From NCBI GenBank assembly GCA_008638375.1, contig VIRR01000568.1, positions 62,001-126,000 on the forward strand: a stretch of 64,000 nucleotides of DNA, read 5' to 3'. The stretch is from Nyssa sinensis (taxonomy: Eukaryota > Streptophyta > Magnoliopsida > Cornales > Nyssaceae). Both the position numbers and the translations under genes were made by a program. The notes below the pieces were generated by a model. The model did not search any database and was not told the DNA's origin. It saw only the letters and a list, made by a program, of their open reading frames with translations. Shown in pieces: positions 11,866 to 23,163 of this stretch; position 1 is the first letter of the stretch, and the number at the start of each line of letters is the position of its first letter.

Positions 11866-13365
11866 TTACCAATTAGCTCTGAAGCTCCTCTGCAATCTGG
11901 CCATAGTCACTGCAGTTGTCACGTAGAGCCAAGTTTTCATGTCGTTCAAGAACTTGAAATATGCATTTCTCCATGAATTTTTGAGCAATAAAGTGCCAAA
12001 GACTCCCCAAAATCCAAGAGCAAAACCAAGCACCACAGTGACATAAAATCCCGGGGTTATAAGCTTATCTTCATCTTCCTGAATGTCATTGTCTTTGCCA
12101 TGAGCAGTAGGGGGAGGACCTAGAGCTGGTTCATCTCTTGGGCACTTGTTTGGAAGTGGAAGCCCATAGAGTTCGCGAAAACTGGAAAATTCTCTATGCA
12201 GAATGCTTCATTCACGCTCGTAGTCTCCAAATTGCGACTACAAGTTCTTTTAAAACCCTGTATGAAACCCTAGGGCCGAATAAGGCCTACATCAATTAAA
12301 AGACATGGACTGAACATCCTCATACCCAAAACGTCCTAAGCTACCGAGTGAAGCTAATAAAAGAAATCCACTAAATGAGTTAAAGAGGCCTAAACGCCTA
12401 CAACTATAAAAACATAAAATAGGCCCACACGCTTATACTTAACGAAATAAAACATCTTCACAAAAACACTAGGCTATGCCGCCCCCTCTGTAGTTTGTAT
12501 CACATTGATTAAAGCTAGTTCTTCTTCTTTCAAGCCCATCGTGAATGATGGGGTCTTGCTCAATAACATATGAGGAGGCATTAAAGCTCTGTAGCTGAGT
12601 GCTTGTTGGAATTTTCTCGGACAAGCTGTTGTTTGACAAGTCTAAGACACCAAGAAAATTCAAAAGAGCAAGGCCTATAGGAATTTGACCAGAAATGTGG
12701 TTTCTAGACAAGTCAAGAGATTATAACATTTTCAACTGACCAATCTTTTGAATGATATTTCCTGTCAAATTATTTCCTGATAGATTTAGGGAAACCAATT
12801 CTGGAAGCATGCAATTTGTGGAGGAATTTTTCCTCTTAATTTATTGCCTGAAATATCAATGCTTTTTACCAATCCCAGAGTTTCCCTATACTCAGACTCC
12901 TGTCCTTTCCACCACAACAACGCATTGTCGACATAGTTATTACCAGAAGTGGAACTGGCATTATAATAAGTGAAAGTGCCATAAGCAATGGTTCGTCGTG
13001 AACTAATTTAAGCCAAAGCAGTGAAGTTGTCTAGGCACTGTGGTATTTTCCCTTATATATTGTTTTGAGAGAGGTCGAAGATTTGCAAACTGTTAAGATG
13101 ACATATATGTGGAGGTATGCTTCCATGGAACTTATTGAATCTTAGAGTCAAGACAATCAAATTCACACGGTGTGTCCCTATCCATGCTGGTATTTTTCTT
13201 GACAATCTATTATATCCCAAGTCTACCACTTTCAACTCTATGCAATTTTTCAAGGACGAAGGCAGTTCCCCAATGAAATTATTGTGGCGCAAGTGCAATG
13301 TCCAATCTGATATAAGAAACCCATTGAATCAGGGATTTTCCTAGAAAAATTATTGTGGCCTTACT
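11866..13365 (-). pseudogene. LRR receptor-like protein (EIX/Cf type), 3' remnant
   Basis: On the minus strand, 13365 to about 12580 encodes extracellular leucine-rich repeats (such as LRHNNFIGELPSSLKNC, then LDLSRNHISGQIP and LDLSNNSLS) broken by several frameshifts and stops. After a non-matching insert (about 12200-12535), a clean frame from about 12190 to 11866 gives the rest. It starts with the LPNKCP cap segment, followed by an acidic juxtamembrane stretch, a single transmembrane helix of the form GFYVTVVLGFALGFWGVFG, and a basic tail, ending at TAA 11866-11868. These parts are typical of the C-terminus of EIX2/Cf-class RLPs, which sit in the plasma membrane and sense pathogen patterns without a kinase domain. 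The N-terminal signal and most LRRs are absent. It is non-functional as read. Confidence 0.85.
12200..12535. other. Unidentified insert interrupting the RLP remnant
   Basis: The RLP frame stops after the STQLQSFNASSYV segment (near 12570) and resumes near 12190 at the LPLPNKCP segment. The roughly 335 bp between resemble neither LRR nor RLP cap sequence. I see no clear terminal repeats or target duplication, so the origin is open: a degraded transposon or captured sequence. Confidence 0.45.
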
Positions 13366-14233
13366 AGAAGATAGGTGGTGTTATGTATTGCAGATTCCAT
13401 TTTGTAAGTTGATTCATGTGTTGGCTGAAGAAAATTTCTGTGCAAATTTTGTAGCAAACTTGAGCATCAAGTAATTTATTATATATAAAAATAAAAAAGA
13501 GGGATAATTACACTGACATCTCTTATGATATCTGACAATTATAAATACATTTTCTGTGTTTTTTAATATTACATTGACCTCTTATGTTAAAATTATTAGA
13601 AAATAAACAATAATAAAAAATAAAAAATTATTATTTTGCTTTTAAAAGTAATTACACTAATCTATACAGTAATATTTGATAATTATCAAGACTTTTTTTA
13701 TAAAATGTAAAAAGATAGAGAATATAATATAATGTATAATAATTTTTATTATTAAAAAATTAATAAAAATTCTAACATTCTGAGATTATGAATAAAAAAG
13801 AAAATTTGTATACTGTCAGTTGACTCGGAGAGGCAAATATAATTTTTCAAAACGAACAACACAACATAAATCAATGGTATAATCGTCATTAAGCATTCGT
13901 CATTTTGCTACAGGCCATTTCAAATATAAAAGTTTTGAAGGCAAAGGCTAGCGACGACGTCGCTTTCTTTTTTTTCTTATTTTCATTGGAAAAAATGTCT
14001 TTTCCTTCCCCGGAAAAAATCCAACCGTTTTGAATAAATGTTTAGCGGAAGACTCATTTCTTCTTCGATCCAAACGAAGCCTCTTTCGTCCTCTTTTCTA
14101 CTTCCGCCAAGAAAAACGGCGATTTCTTCAACAACTAAATTTGCAGGCCCAACACACAAACTTTACTCTTCTTTTATATTCTAACTGATTCTCGCTCTCT
14201 GTCCCTCCCCTATCTCTCTCTAAGCGTCCAACA
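13366..14233. other. Region upstream of the pyruvate kinase gene
   Basis: AT-rich to about 13900, then a pyrimidine-rich stretch with CT-rich runs (14170-14222) typical of a plant 5' untranslated leader just before the start codon at 14234. No coding sequence seen. Confidence 0.6.
13925..13930 (+). promoter_or_regulatory. Possible TATA box for pyruvate kinase
   Basis: TATAAA lies in the context AAATATAAAAG, about 300 bp upstream of the start codon, at the change from AT-rich to CT-rich sequence. If used, it implies a leader of roughly 270 nt. Inferred from position only. Confidence 0.35.
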
Positions 14234-17200
14234 ATGGCTCAAGTGGTGGCCACTCGGGCGATACACAGTGCATTCGCGTGCCCTAGTTCTGGATCTCTCC
14301 AGAACCGAGTTGAAAAGCTTAAACCTTCTGGTTTTGCTGCCAAAGTACTGGCACCCAACCAACGAAAGACCGACGGAGGATTCCGCATTGTCGCTCCGGT
14401 CACCGGGAAGAGATCTGCACGCGCAGCGCTAGAAGTTATTCCGGTGTCACCCGAGGACGTACAAAAGGTTGTGTCTTGTATTCCACTTATTCAGTTGCTA
14501 GATTGTGTTTGCGTTATGATTTTTTTTTTACTATTTTCTTTTTCGTTTTGATGTTTGTAATTATGATTACATCGGATCTTTATGCCTGCTATTAGTGCTT
14601 TATACGAACCTGTTACAAGTTGATCAGTTTTCTTTTTTTTTTTTTTCATATTTTAGTGAGATTCATTGCTTATGCTTAAAAAGAGTGGCAATTGATATGG
14701 AATTTTGAATGTTAATTGATGCATTTGATTCCAAATGGATTTGAATCTATGGAATTTTAGACGACATGCCTAATCTCCGCGGAAAAAATCGATGTTTTCC
14801 TGTGATTTTTTCATACTGTCGGTCTGTTGATTCTCTTGGCAAAAACCGATATTGAATTCACCCAATTTCTTACCCAATTGTTTATTTCTACAATTTTGAA
14901 GCATGGTTGGTACAATAGTTTTGGGGACTGAATTTTTGTTCATTTTGGCCCTTTTCCGTAAAAATGCTGATGCAGAAACATTGTTATTATAGTGTAGTCA
15001 CAAACTATTTTTGCTAGCAGTACAACAGTTTTGTTCCACAAATGCAATATTAAATTGTTAATGCTGATATTTGTTGATTTTATTATGACGATGCATTTCT
15101 TGATTTGGTTGTATAAATTCAGAAAACTTATTTTTGTAAAGCAATGGCAAATACATAATTTCCCAGTCCAACAAAATTCAAAAGTAAAACAGAGAATATT
15201 TTTGATCAACTTAGACGATAGTTACAATTAAAACTTTCTATGCAACATTAGTTATTACAGTAAACTTTTTCTAGCCTTGACCACATGGTTTTTTAGCTAA
15301 TTTTCACTCTGGTGGTTTTGGCAAGGGTATTGTGATAAAGTCGTTTTTAAAAATCAAACACTTATTATAGGAGCATGAAATACTCTGAAAAAGGAACCAG
15401 ATGGCAAATACATAATTTTCCCGTACAACAAAATTCAAAAGTAAAACAGGTAAAATATTTTTGATCAACTTAGACGACAGTTAAAATTAAAACTTTCTTT
15501 GCGACATTAGTTATTGCAGTAAACTTTTTCTGGCTTTGACCACATGGTAATTTTCACTCTGGTGGTCTGGTGGTTTTGGCGAGGGTATTGTAATTGTTCT
15601 ACTAAGACAATGAATTTGAGAATTTGTTTTTTAAAATCAAACACTTATTATAGGAGTATGAAATACACTGAAAAAGGAACCTGATGGCAACTGCATAATT
15701 TCCCTGTCCATCAAAATTCAAAAGTAAAACAAATAAAATATTTTTGATCAACTTAGACGATAGTTACAATTAAAACTTTCTATGTGACATTAGTTCTTAC
15801 AGTAAACTTTTTCCTAGCTTTGACCACATGGTTATTCTAGCTAATTTTCACTCTGGTGGTTTTGGCGAGGGTATTGTAATTGTTCTACCGGGCCATTGAA
15901 TTTGAGAAATTTGTTTTTTAAAATCAAACACTTAAGTATGAAATACTTGGAAAATTACCACTTACCATCTTTCTTGTCATTTTTGTTCAATGTTGATCAG
16001 ACAGAAGACCAAATTCAGCAATTACGGGGAACTCAGCAACTTGGTGACACATCAGTTGGTATTTGGTCTAAGCCTACAGTTAGACGTAAGACGAAGATTG
16101 TCTGTACAATTGGTCCTTCCACCAACACTCGTGAAATGATATGGAAGCTGGCTGAGGCTGGAATGAATGTTGCTAGACTGAATATGTCTCATGGAGATCA
16201 TGTATCTCATCAGAAAGTTATTGATTTGGTTAAGGAATATAATGCCCAATCTAAAGACAACGTCATTGCAATCATGCTTGACACAAAGGCAAGTTTCATC
16301 ATTTGCTTTTTTAATAATGTCAACAATGTTGATATGGTGTACAAAAAAAAAAAAAAACTTGTACCCAGCAGTGCACCATTATTCTTCATGTTACTCTTAC
16401 TCTTACCTTTTGTCAATTGATATCTTGTATATGTGGATTTTTATTGTTTTGCAGGGCCCTGAGGTTAGGAGTGGTGACTTGCCCCAACCAATCACATTAG
16501 AAAGTGGCCAGGAATTTACTTTCACGATTCGAAGAGGGGTTGGTACTGCAGATTGTGTCAGTGTCAACTACGATGATTTTGTCAATGATGTAGAAGTGGG
16601 TGATATGCTTCTGGTTGATGGTATGCTGCAGTGCCTTTTTCTTTCATAATTAGTTTTTTATGTGATTATCCCAAGTCCATTGATTGTGAATTGAGTTCTG
16701 CCTGCTTCAAATTCCTTCTTACTGACAGTTATCAAGAAAAAAAGTTTCTTATTGTTGATTTATGTGTGCCAACTGTATTTAAACTAGGAAAATGTGTCAA
16801 TTGACTGGACAAAAATCCTAGGATGGGCAGTTTTAGCATCTTTTACAAATCTGATTCTTTGTTTCTTGCATTCCTTAAGGTGGATTTAATTTTTAATTCT
16901 CATTGTCACACCCCAAATGCGAAGGCCGAATCTTGAGTGGAACTATTACATTTCAATTCAACTCAAGCTTCACATAATCTAGATCATTCAAATCAATAAA
17001 CTTGTAACAAAAATCATCTCCAATTCTTTTGCCTATTAATAAGTAAATCATATTATTTCTAAAACTCCAAAGAAATGTCAATTGACTGTTCAGTATTCAC
17101 AAGATAGTAAATGATCTATCTCTAAAATCCCTATAAATCAATAAACCCATAAAATAAATTACTACCTGTTTCAAAACAATCTAACTAAAAGGAAATCTAG

Positions 17201-20200
17201 ACAATAAATAACTAATGTTAAAATGGTCTCTAAATGTTCTTCAATGCATTTCACTTTGTACTAGAAGCTATCACTATTGATCTCGACTTCATGCTCAATA
17301 TGCTTCTAACAGCCTAAATATACTGCTACATAATTATCATAATTTAAAACACCTAATTATGCATTTAAACAATTAAGAAACTAATATATTAAAGTTTAAC
17401 TATCCATAGCACTTTGAACCTCACCTCCCTTAACATTAAATTCATAATGTTAAATATGACTTTTCTACCAAATTTCATATTTTTTTGAATTATTTTCATA
17501 TTTTCCCTTAGTTTATTATGTTTTGTTAATTAAAAATTAATATATTAAATTATTGTGTTTAGGACATAGTCCACTAGATCGAGCTCGTTGAAAATTATAA
17601 TTTGTACACTTGGTCCAGGCCATTGGGCATTGGGGTCAACCACACTCACAGGCTTAGACCCGAGAATGGGCATTGTGCTAGTCAACTCCATCTTCTCCAT
17701 AAAAAATCTGCAGGAAACGAACAGCCTGCTATGTTTTTCATCCAAACTTCGAACTTCAATTTCTCATTCAATTCTCATTAGTCATACAAATCATATATGC
17801 ATTTTACTTTTTTTTCAAAACTTATCCAACCATATAATTTAATTAGATTAATTCTTCCAAAATTTAGAGAAAACTTGGTACGTACACATTTTACTGAAAT
17901 TTCTATATTCAACCATAAAAAAGTTTCATTCTTTGCAATCAATTATTATGGTTTTATTGGAAACTATATTCAACATAACGTACTAAAATCTCGTTATGAT
18001 TTGAACACGAATTAAATCGTTGAAGTTTTAGGTATCTTTCAGTTTCTTCTAAACTTTGTTTTTTAATTACTCCTCACATAGATCAAGCTATTTGGTTTAC
18101 AATATATCAAATTAAAGCTTATTTCATAGGCAATAAAATTATATTTTTCAATTTAATTTAAACTGCTCAAATTCATACTTGAATTTAAGTCCTAAGTAGA
18201 TTGTTCTAGGATCCCTTTTCTACAATAAAGCATATTCCAAATATTCATAGTAAATCCATTTTTTTCAATTAAATCACCATAATAACATAATAAGATCCAT
18301 TCAGTGAAATCATAAAGCTTACCTCAATTGATGCTTTCTTCCAAAATCAACTTTCTCTAATTCGTAAGCATCCATGCACGCGTGTATATCTCCAGGCTAT
18401 TGAAAGTTATCTGATAGTGTGTGCGCGCGCGCACGTGCGGGGGCGCGCACATGTGGGCATATGTGTGTGCATACATACTCATGTCCATGTCTGTCAAGGT
18501 TATCTGATATTTTTGGAGTACTAGAAAGAAACCAGACAGATCATAGAAAGATCTATGCTGCACCTCACATTTCCATCATCCTAGAACTAATCTTAAAGGT
18601 GTTGTTGATATTCTTTTGGAGGGGCTTGTTGATGAAAGATTTGTCATGAAGTACAGAATGAGGTATTTCATAGGCAGCATGAATTTTTTTTGAGGCCATA
18701 TCTCATGCTCTTGTCTAGCTCAGAATTCAGAAGTCAGAACTTACTATTTGCAGCCTTTGTTCCCCAGGATTTTGTCCATAAAGATTATCACGATGCAGGG
18801 GATTTCAGTCATAATGATTTTAGCCTTCCAGATCATACTTCCACTACTAGGATCTTTGAAAGGGAGTTTGCTGATTCAATTGTTTCAAGCTAGCATAAAT
18901 TACCCAAGAGTAGAGTAGTATTGACATTTTAAGTGTAGTTGAAAACCCAATCTCACTTTCTATCTCATTTTTTCATGAAACATAACTTTGGATTCTGTGA
19001 AAGCACTTTCAAAGATTAGCAACCCATGATGTCTGAGAATGTTAAAACTTAAAAGATTTACTGCTATAATACTTAAGCACCACTTATGCCGGCTTTATGT
19101 TGTAGGTGGTATGATGTCATTATCGGTGAAGTCCAAGACAGAAGATTCAGTGAAATGTGAAGTTATTGATGGAGGAGAACTTAAATCTAGACGGCATTTA
19201 AATGTTAGAGGAAAAAGTGCTACTTTGCCATCCATCACTGGTTGGACCCATCAATCATCTCCTTCATTATCCCTTTAGATTTGCAAGGATATTAAATTGT
19301 TCTTTTTTTTGGCAAAGGAATATAATCATTTGCATTGATTTGCAACAGAAAAAGACTGGGATGACATCAAGTTTGGGGTGGACAATAAAGTTGACTTTTA
19401 TGCTGTTTCCTTTGTCAAAGATGCAGCAGTAGTCCATGAATTGAAGAATTATCTGCAAAGTAAATATAAATAATGTATTTCTTATAAGTTATTATTAGAA
19501 AGTAAACATTAATTACACACTTGATCTAGATACTGCTTCAAATTTTAAAATTATATTTTCCTTACTGTTTTGGCAGGCCGTGGTGCAGATATACATGTTA
19601 TTGTAAAAATTGAAAGTGCAGACTCTATACCAAATTTGCACTCAATTATTACGGCATCTGATGGGGTGATCACCTGAGTCTTTATTTTGAGTTTGACCTA
19701 TTTTTCTTTCTTGCTTTAGCATTATTCTCGGCCGGGAATCTCACCTGTAGCCATTTTTTTTTTGAGAACTTTGGTATTGAGTTGGTAACTGTGGTCACTG
19801 GGTTTTACAGTCTCCACAATATTAGGAAAATCATGGTAAGGAGTTTACAAAATCCTTTGAAGTACAGATAACAAGGACCTTCAGTCAGTTCTATTCTTAA
19901 CTGAAGCAGTTATGTGGATCCAAATGTGTTCCTGGCCTGCTCCTGTAATATCTTCATTAATTTCTACGTGCTGAAAATAATATGTGCTATTCTGGTGTCA
20001 GGCAATGGTTGCAAGAGGAGATCTTGGTGCAGAGCTGCCAATTGAGGAGGTTCCACTGTTGCAGGTAATATTTTTGTTACTGATGGTAGAGTGATGACGG
20101 GTAAAAACTGTTGCCAAATGCATTTTCCAAATTTTATCCGACATCAATTATTATTAATTACCAACACTTGGAAAAATTATAAAATGCAGGAAGAGATTAT

Positions 20201-23163
20201 CAGGATATGTCGTAGCATGGGAAAAGCGGTTATTGTGGCAACAAATATGCTAGAAAGCATGATTGTTCATCCAACGCCAACACGAGCAGAGGTATCAGAC
20301 ATTGCCATTGCTGTTCGAGAGGGTGCTGATGCGGTTATGCTTTCTGGAGAAACTGCTCATGGAAAGTAGGTTATTTTTTCTTGAAGGTTTTCAGTGCCTC
20401 CCCTGTCAAGGAATTGACAGACCCTGGGTGCACTTCATGCATAGAGGGAGGACAGGTTTAGGAGTAGGGGACAGTGAACTTGATAATTTGAGTTTCAATG
20501 TAGAAGTATACCCACTCAATTGACTTGTGTACTAGCCAGCAAACTTTTGGTGACTACAGAAAACTTTGACATTGTATAGAACAGTCTATAGACTGGGGAA
20601 GGCTGGCAGATCAAACTTTGCTCTGATCTATAGAATACTCGTCAAATTAGAGTATTGGGAGTTACATTTATTAAGAAGCATCTAGGTTGCCTAAAACCAA
20701 TTTTGAGTTTTCAATTACATGGATAAATCAAGTGTAAATACATTCACCTTTTTACATATTAAATGAACTGACTTCACTTCCCTGCAGGTTCCCTTTGAAA
20801 GCTGTTAAGGTTATGCACACAGTCTCCTTACGGACTGAAGCAACCGTGGTTGGTGGTGAAACACCAGCTAATCTTGGCCAGGCCTTCAAGGTTACTTAAC
20901 ATCTTAATCTATTTTGATTCTGCATTAATTTTAAAGGTGTTTTATGCCTTTCTATTTTAAAACTTCCATTTAAATGTCAACCCTGAATACTTACTGAATT
21001 TCTTGTTTTGTGTAGAACCATATGAGTGAAATGTTTGCATTCCATGCAACGATGATGTCCGAACACTCTTGGAACCTCAATTGTTGTCTTCACCAGAACT
21101 GGTTTCATGGCCATCCTACTCAGCCATTATCGACCTTCTGGCACTATATTTGCCTTTACGAATGAGTGAGTTCCATAATTATTGACAAAATTCTTGGCTA
21201 GTATTTGAAGGGGAAAATGTGACATGTAAAGTATAAAGTGTGAGGAATGAGGATATACTAACCTTATAAAGGCATGAAACTGTTTTATTGATATGGAGTT
21301 GTTTGAGTTGCAGAGGTGATTTATGTGTGATGGAGTATGGAATGAGTTGGATAGGATGAGAGGGGGGCAGTCAGAATAGTGGGTGTGATGAAGACCAGGG
21401 ACATGAGTTCCAGTCCAAGTGTCTGGTAGTTGTAGAATTATAAAGGGCCAATTTAAAACCCTAGACGAATCATAAATCAGCTAGGGTTGTCAGTCTGCAG
21501 GGCCTACATCTCTGGATTTCCGACCTGGGCCTGCCATTAGGTCTATAGTTCATGATGCAGATTCCACGTGTCCTAAGAATGGAGTAACTCTCTCTTACTC
21601 TGGCCAGAAGGGCCAGAACAAAGGTTGTGGTACCTCGGCCAGGTCGGAGGGCTGACCCACCTTTGCTACCCCATACTCAGGCAATCAAACAAACACTTCT
21701 GAGCATCCCATAGCCGGAACCAGAGTTTGGAATAATAAGTTTGACAGACATTGGACCTTGCGGGGTCTCTCTGGCCTTGCTTCCATCAGGGGCAGACATC
21801 TACCATCCGTGTGCATTATTGATAGTCATCCCTCCCCTCTTGGTGTAAGTGCCATTCCGTCTATATGTCTCTTGCCAGATTGCATTTTGCCCGATTTATT
21901 GAATAATGGACTTGATTACATTGCAATTGTTTTTTTTTTTTTTTTCTAGTTGTTTGAGTTTTGGGTAACCTATTGAGGAAAATGCTGGGATGAACTAATT
22001 AGTTAATAGCTGAGTGAAATACTAAAGTCACTAAATCTACTAGAATCATAACTTGGAACTTTGATAATCACTTAATCAGAGACTAGTGAGAATTTGGTGT
22101 TGTTCTGCCTTCTGTATTGGAATTGTTTTTAAGGGCATTTTATGGTACACTGTTAATTTTAAATTTATCAGAGTAGGAATGGGAATTATGGTTGGCCAAT
22201 GACCTTTGACAAAGTATTTCATAAACTGACTGTCAAATGGACTTGGTTGGTATGCAGGAAGAGAATACAACAGAGACTGGCTTTGTACCAAGGAATTTGC
22301 CCCATATACATGCAGTTCTCGGATGATGCGGAACAAACCTTTGAAAATGCATTGGCTTTGTTGCAGGTGACGTTTCACTAGACTAACATTTATTATTTTT
22401 TAGGTTGTGATTGAGATTTGCATTAGTTGGATTATAAATCTATAGCCAACTTAGAACCAGTTTTGGTCATTTGGGTGGGCACGATGATGACCATCCATAG
22501 CATATACTCTGTTGAATTTGGGATTGTGGAATGGGAGTCGTTTGAGCTCTATGGTCGGAACATATGTTCTGGTTGAATCCATGCTGTCAAGTCGGGCCAA
22601 ATGCTTCACAACCTTGTATCAAGGGTGCTTTTGTTTATGTGAATCATACTTTGAGTATCTTTGAAGTCATCCAATAAATTGGCATGATACACTTGATTCG
22701 TACATTATGTCCAACCAATTCTGGACATTAACACGGTGAAAGGTGTGTGCTTTTTGGAAAGACCTCATTTGAGAGTGGCTTTCCTGGCCCAATCAATTGG
22801 AATTTACAGCTTGAAGATTGTTGATATAAGATAAAAAAATATATATTTATATTCATTTGTATGTGCTGGTTGATGAGCCTTTCACGTTGTAAAATAAATG
22901 TTCAGCTGTACTAATCACACAGTATAGCAGCCAGAAATATTCTTTTCCATCAAATTTTTGCTAGGAAATATCTTATGTATTTTACGTTTCTGGGTCTGTG
23001 TTAGAAGTCACCTTGTAGGACATTTCTTCTAAAATGAAGTGGTTTTAATGTACAGAAACAAGGGATGGTGAAGGAAGGAGAACATGTAGCTCTTGTTCAG
23101 AGTGGCAGACAGCCCATCTGGCGGTTCCAATCCACTCACAATATCCAGGTCAAGAAAGTTTAG
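14234..23163 (+). CDS. PKP2: Plastidial pyruvate kinase, beta subunit, 12 exons (one frameshift in exon 10)
   Basis: Converts phosphoenolpyruvate plus ADP to pyruvate plus ATP in plastids, feeding fatty-acid synthesis. Exons: 14234-14467, 16001-16288, 16455-16620, 19106-19240, 19349-19459, 19577-19665, 20002-20064, 20190-20365, 20788-20890, 21016-21165, 22258-22366, 23056-23163. All phases agree except exon 10. The product would be about 576 aa, close to Arabidopsis PKP-beta1 (At5g52920). Exon 1 is a Ser/Arg/Ala-rich transit peptide. Later exons hold [30 protein letters not shown], the catalytic-lysine segment [24 protein letters not shown] and [16 protein letters not shown], and the C-terminus reads QVKKV-stop. 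Exon 10 carries one extra base near 21059-21061, shifting frame after HATMMS; the expected frame resumes at once and runs to its end. Intron 2 is GC-AG. Otherwise very well kept, so I favour a functional gene with a sequence error or a very recent lesion. Confidence 0.93.
15144..15955 (+). repeat. Tripled 260-280 bp block in pyruvate kinase intron 1
   Basis: Three consecutive similar copies start at ATGGCAA (15144, 15401 and 15684). Each contains TTTTTGATCAACTTAGACGA, TTTGACCACATGG, a TTTTCACTCTGGTGGT phrase and AAATCAAACACTTA. The periods are about 257 and 283 bp. The copies differ by small indels. The last one ends about 45 bp before exon 2, so the intron grew by tandem duplication close to its 3' splice site. 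Confidence 0.85.
16289..16454 (+). other. GC-AG intron (pyruvate kinase intron 2)
   Basis: The exon junction must join LDTK to GPEVRSG. This requires AAG|GCAAGT at 16286-16294 as donor and TTTTGCAG|GGCCCT at the acceptor (16454/16455). No GT donor nearby keeps both frame and conserved residues. The flanks fit the extended consensus known for GC-AG introns. Confidence 0.88.
16906..18360 (-). mobile_element. Probable LTR fragment in pyruvate kinase intron 3 (minus orientation)
   Basis: The left boundary reads TGTCACACCCCAAATGCG; its reverse complement, ending GGGGTGTGACA, resembles the 3' terminus of the solo LTR (GGGGTCGTGACA). On the minus strand a donor-like GAG|GTAAGC (rc of 18317-18324) lies in a place comparable to the conserved donor of the other LTRs. 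The right edge and a target duplication could not be defined. It explains most of this 2.5-kb intron. Confidence 0.45.
18406..18509 (+). repeat. GT/GC alternating tract between 11-bp direct repeats
   Basis: GTTATCTGATA occurs at 18406-18416 and 18499-18509. Between them, 18417-18476 is almost purely alternating purine-pyrimidine (GTGTGTGCGCGCGCGCACGT and similar), which can adopt Z-DNA. It lies inside intron 3 of the pyruvate kinase gene. Confidence 0.75.
21059..21061 (+). other. Extra base in pyruvate kinase exon 10 (frameshift)
   Basis: Exon 10 (21016-21165) is 150 nt, but its neighbours' phases need 149. Before this point the frame reads [15 protein letters not shown]. After dropping one base at CCG it reads [15 protein letters not shown] and stays open to the donor at 21166. 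No alternative splice site nearby would absorb the base. Confidence 0.85.
21297..21960 (+). mobile_element. SINE-like retroposon in pyruvate kinase intron 10
   Basis: The 13-bp direct repeat AGTTGTTTGAGTT (21297-21309 and 21948-21960) encloses about 640 bp that end in a run of some 16 T (21930-21945). Target duplications of this length with a homopolymer tail are signs of target-primed reverse transcription. Near the 5' end, GAGTTCCAGTCC (around 21409-21420) resembles a pol III B box (GGTTCGANTCC), but no convincing A box is visible. The length exceeds typical plant SINEs, so it may be composite or another retroposed RNA. Confidence 0.6.
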
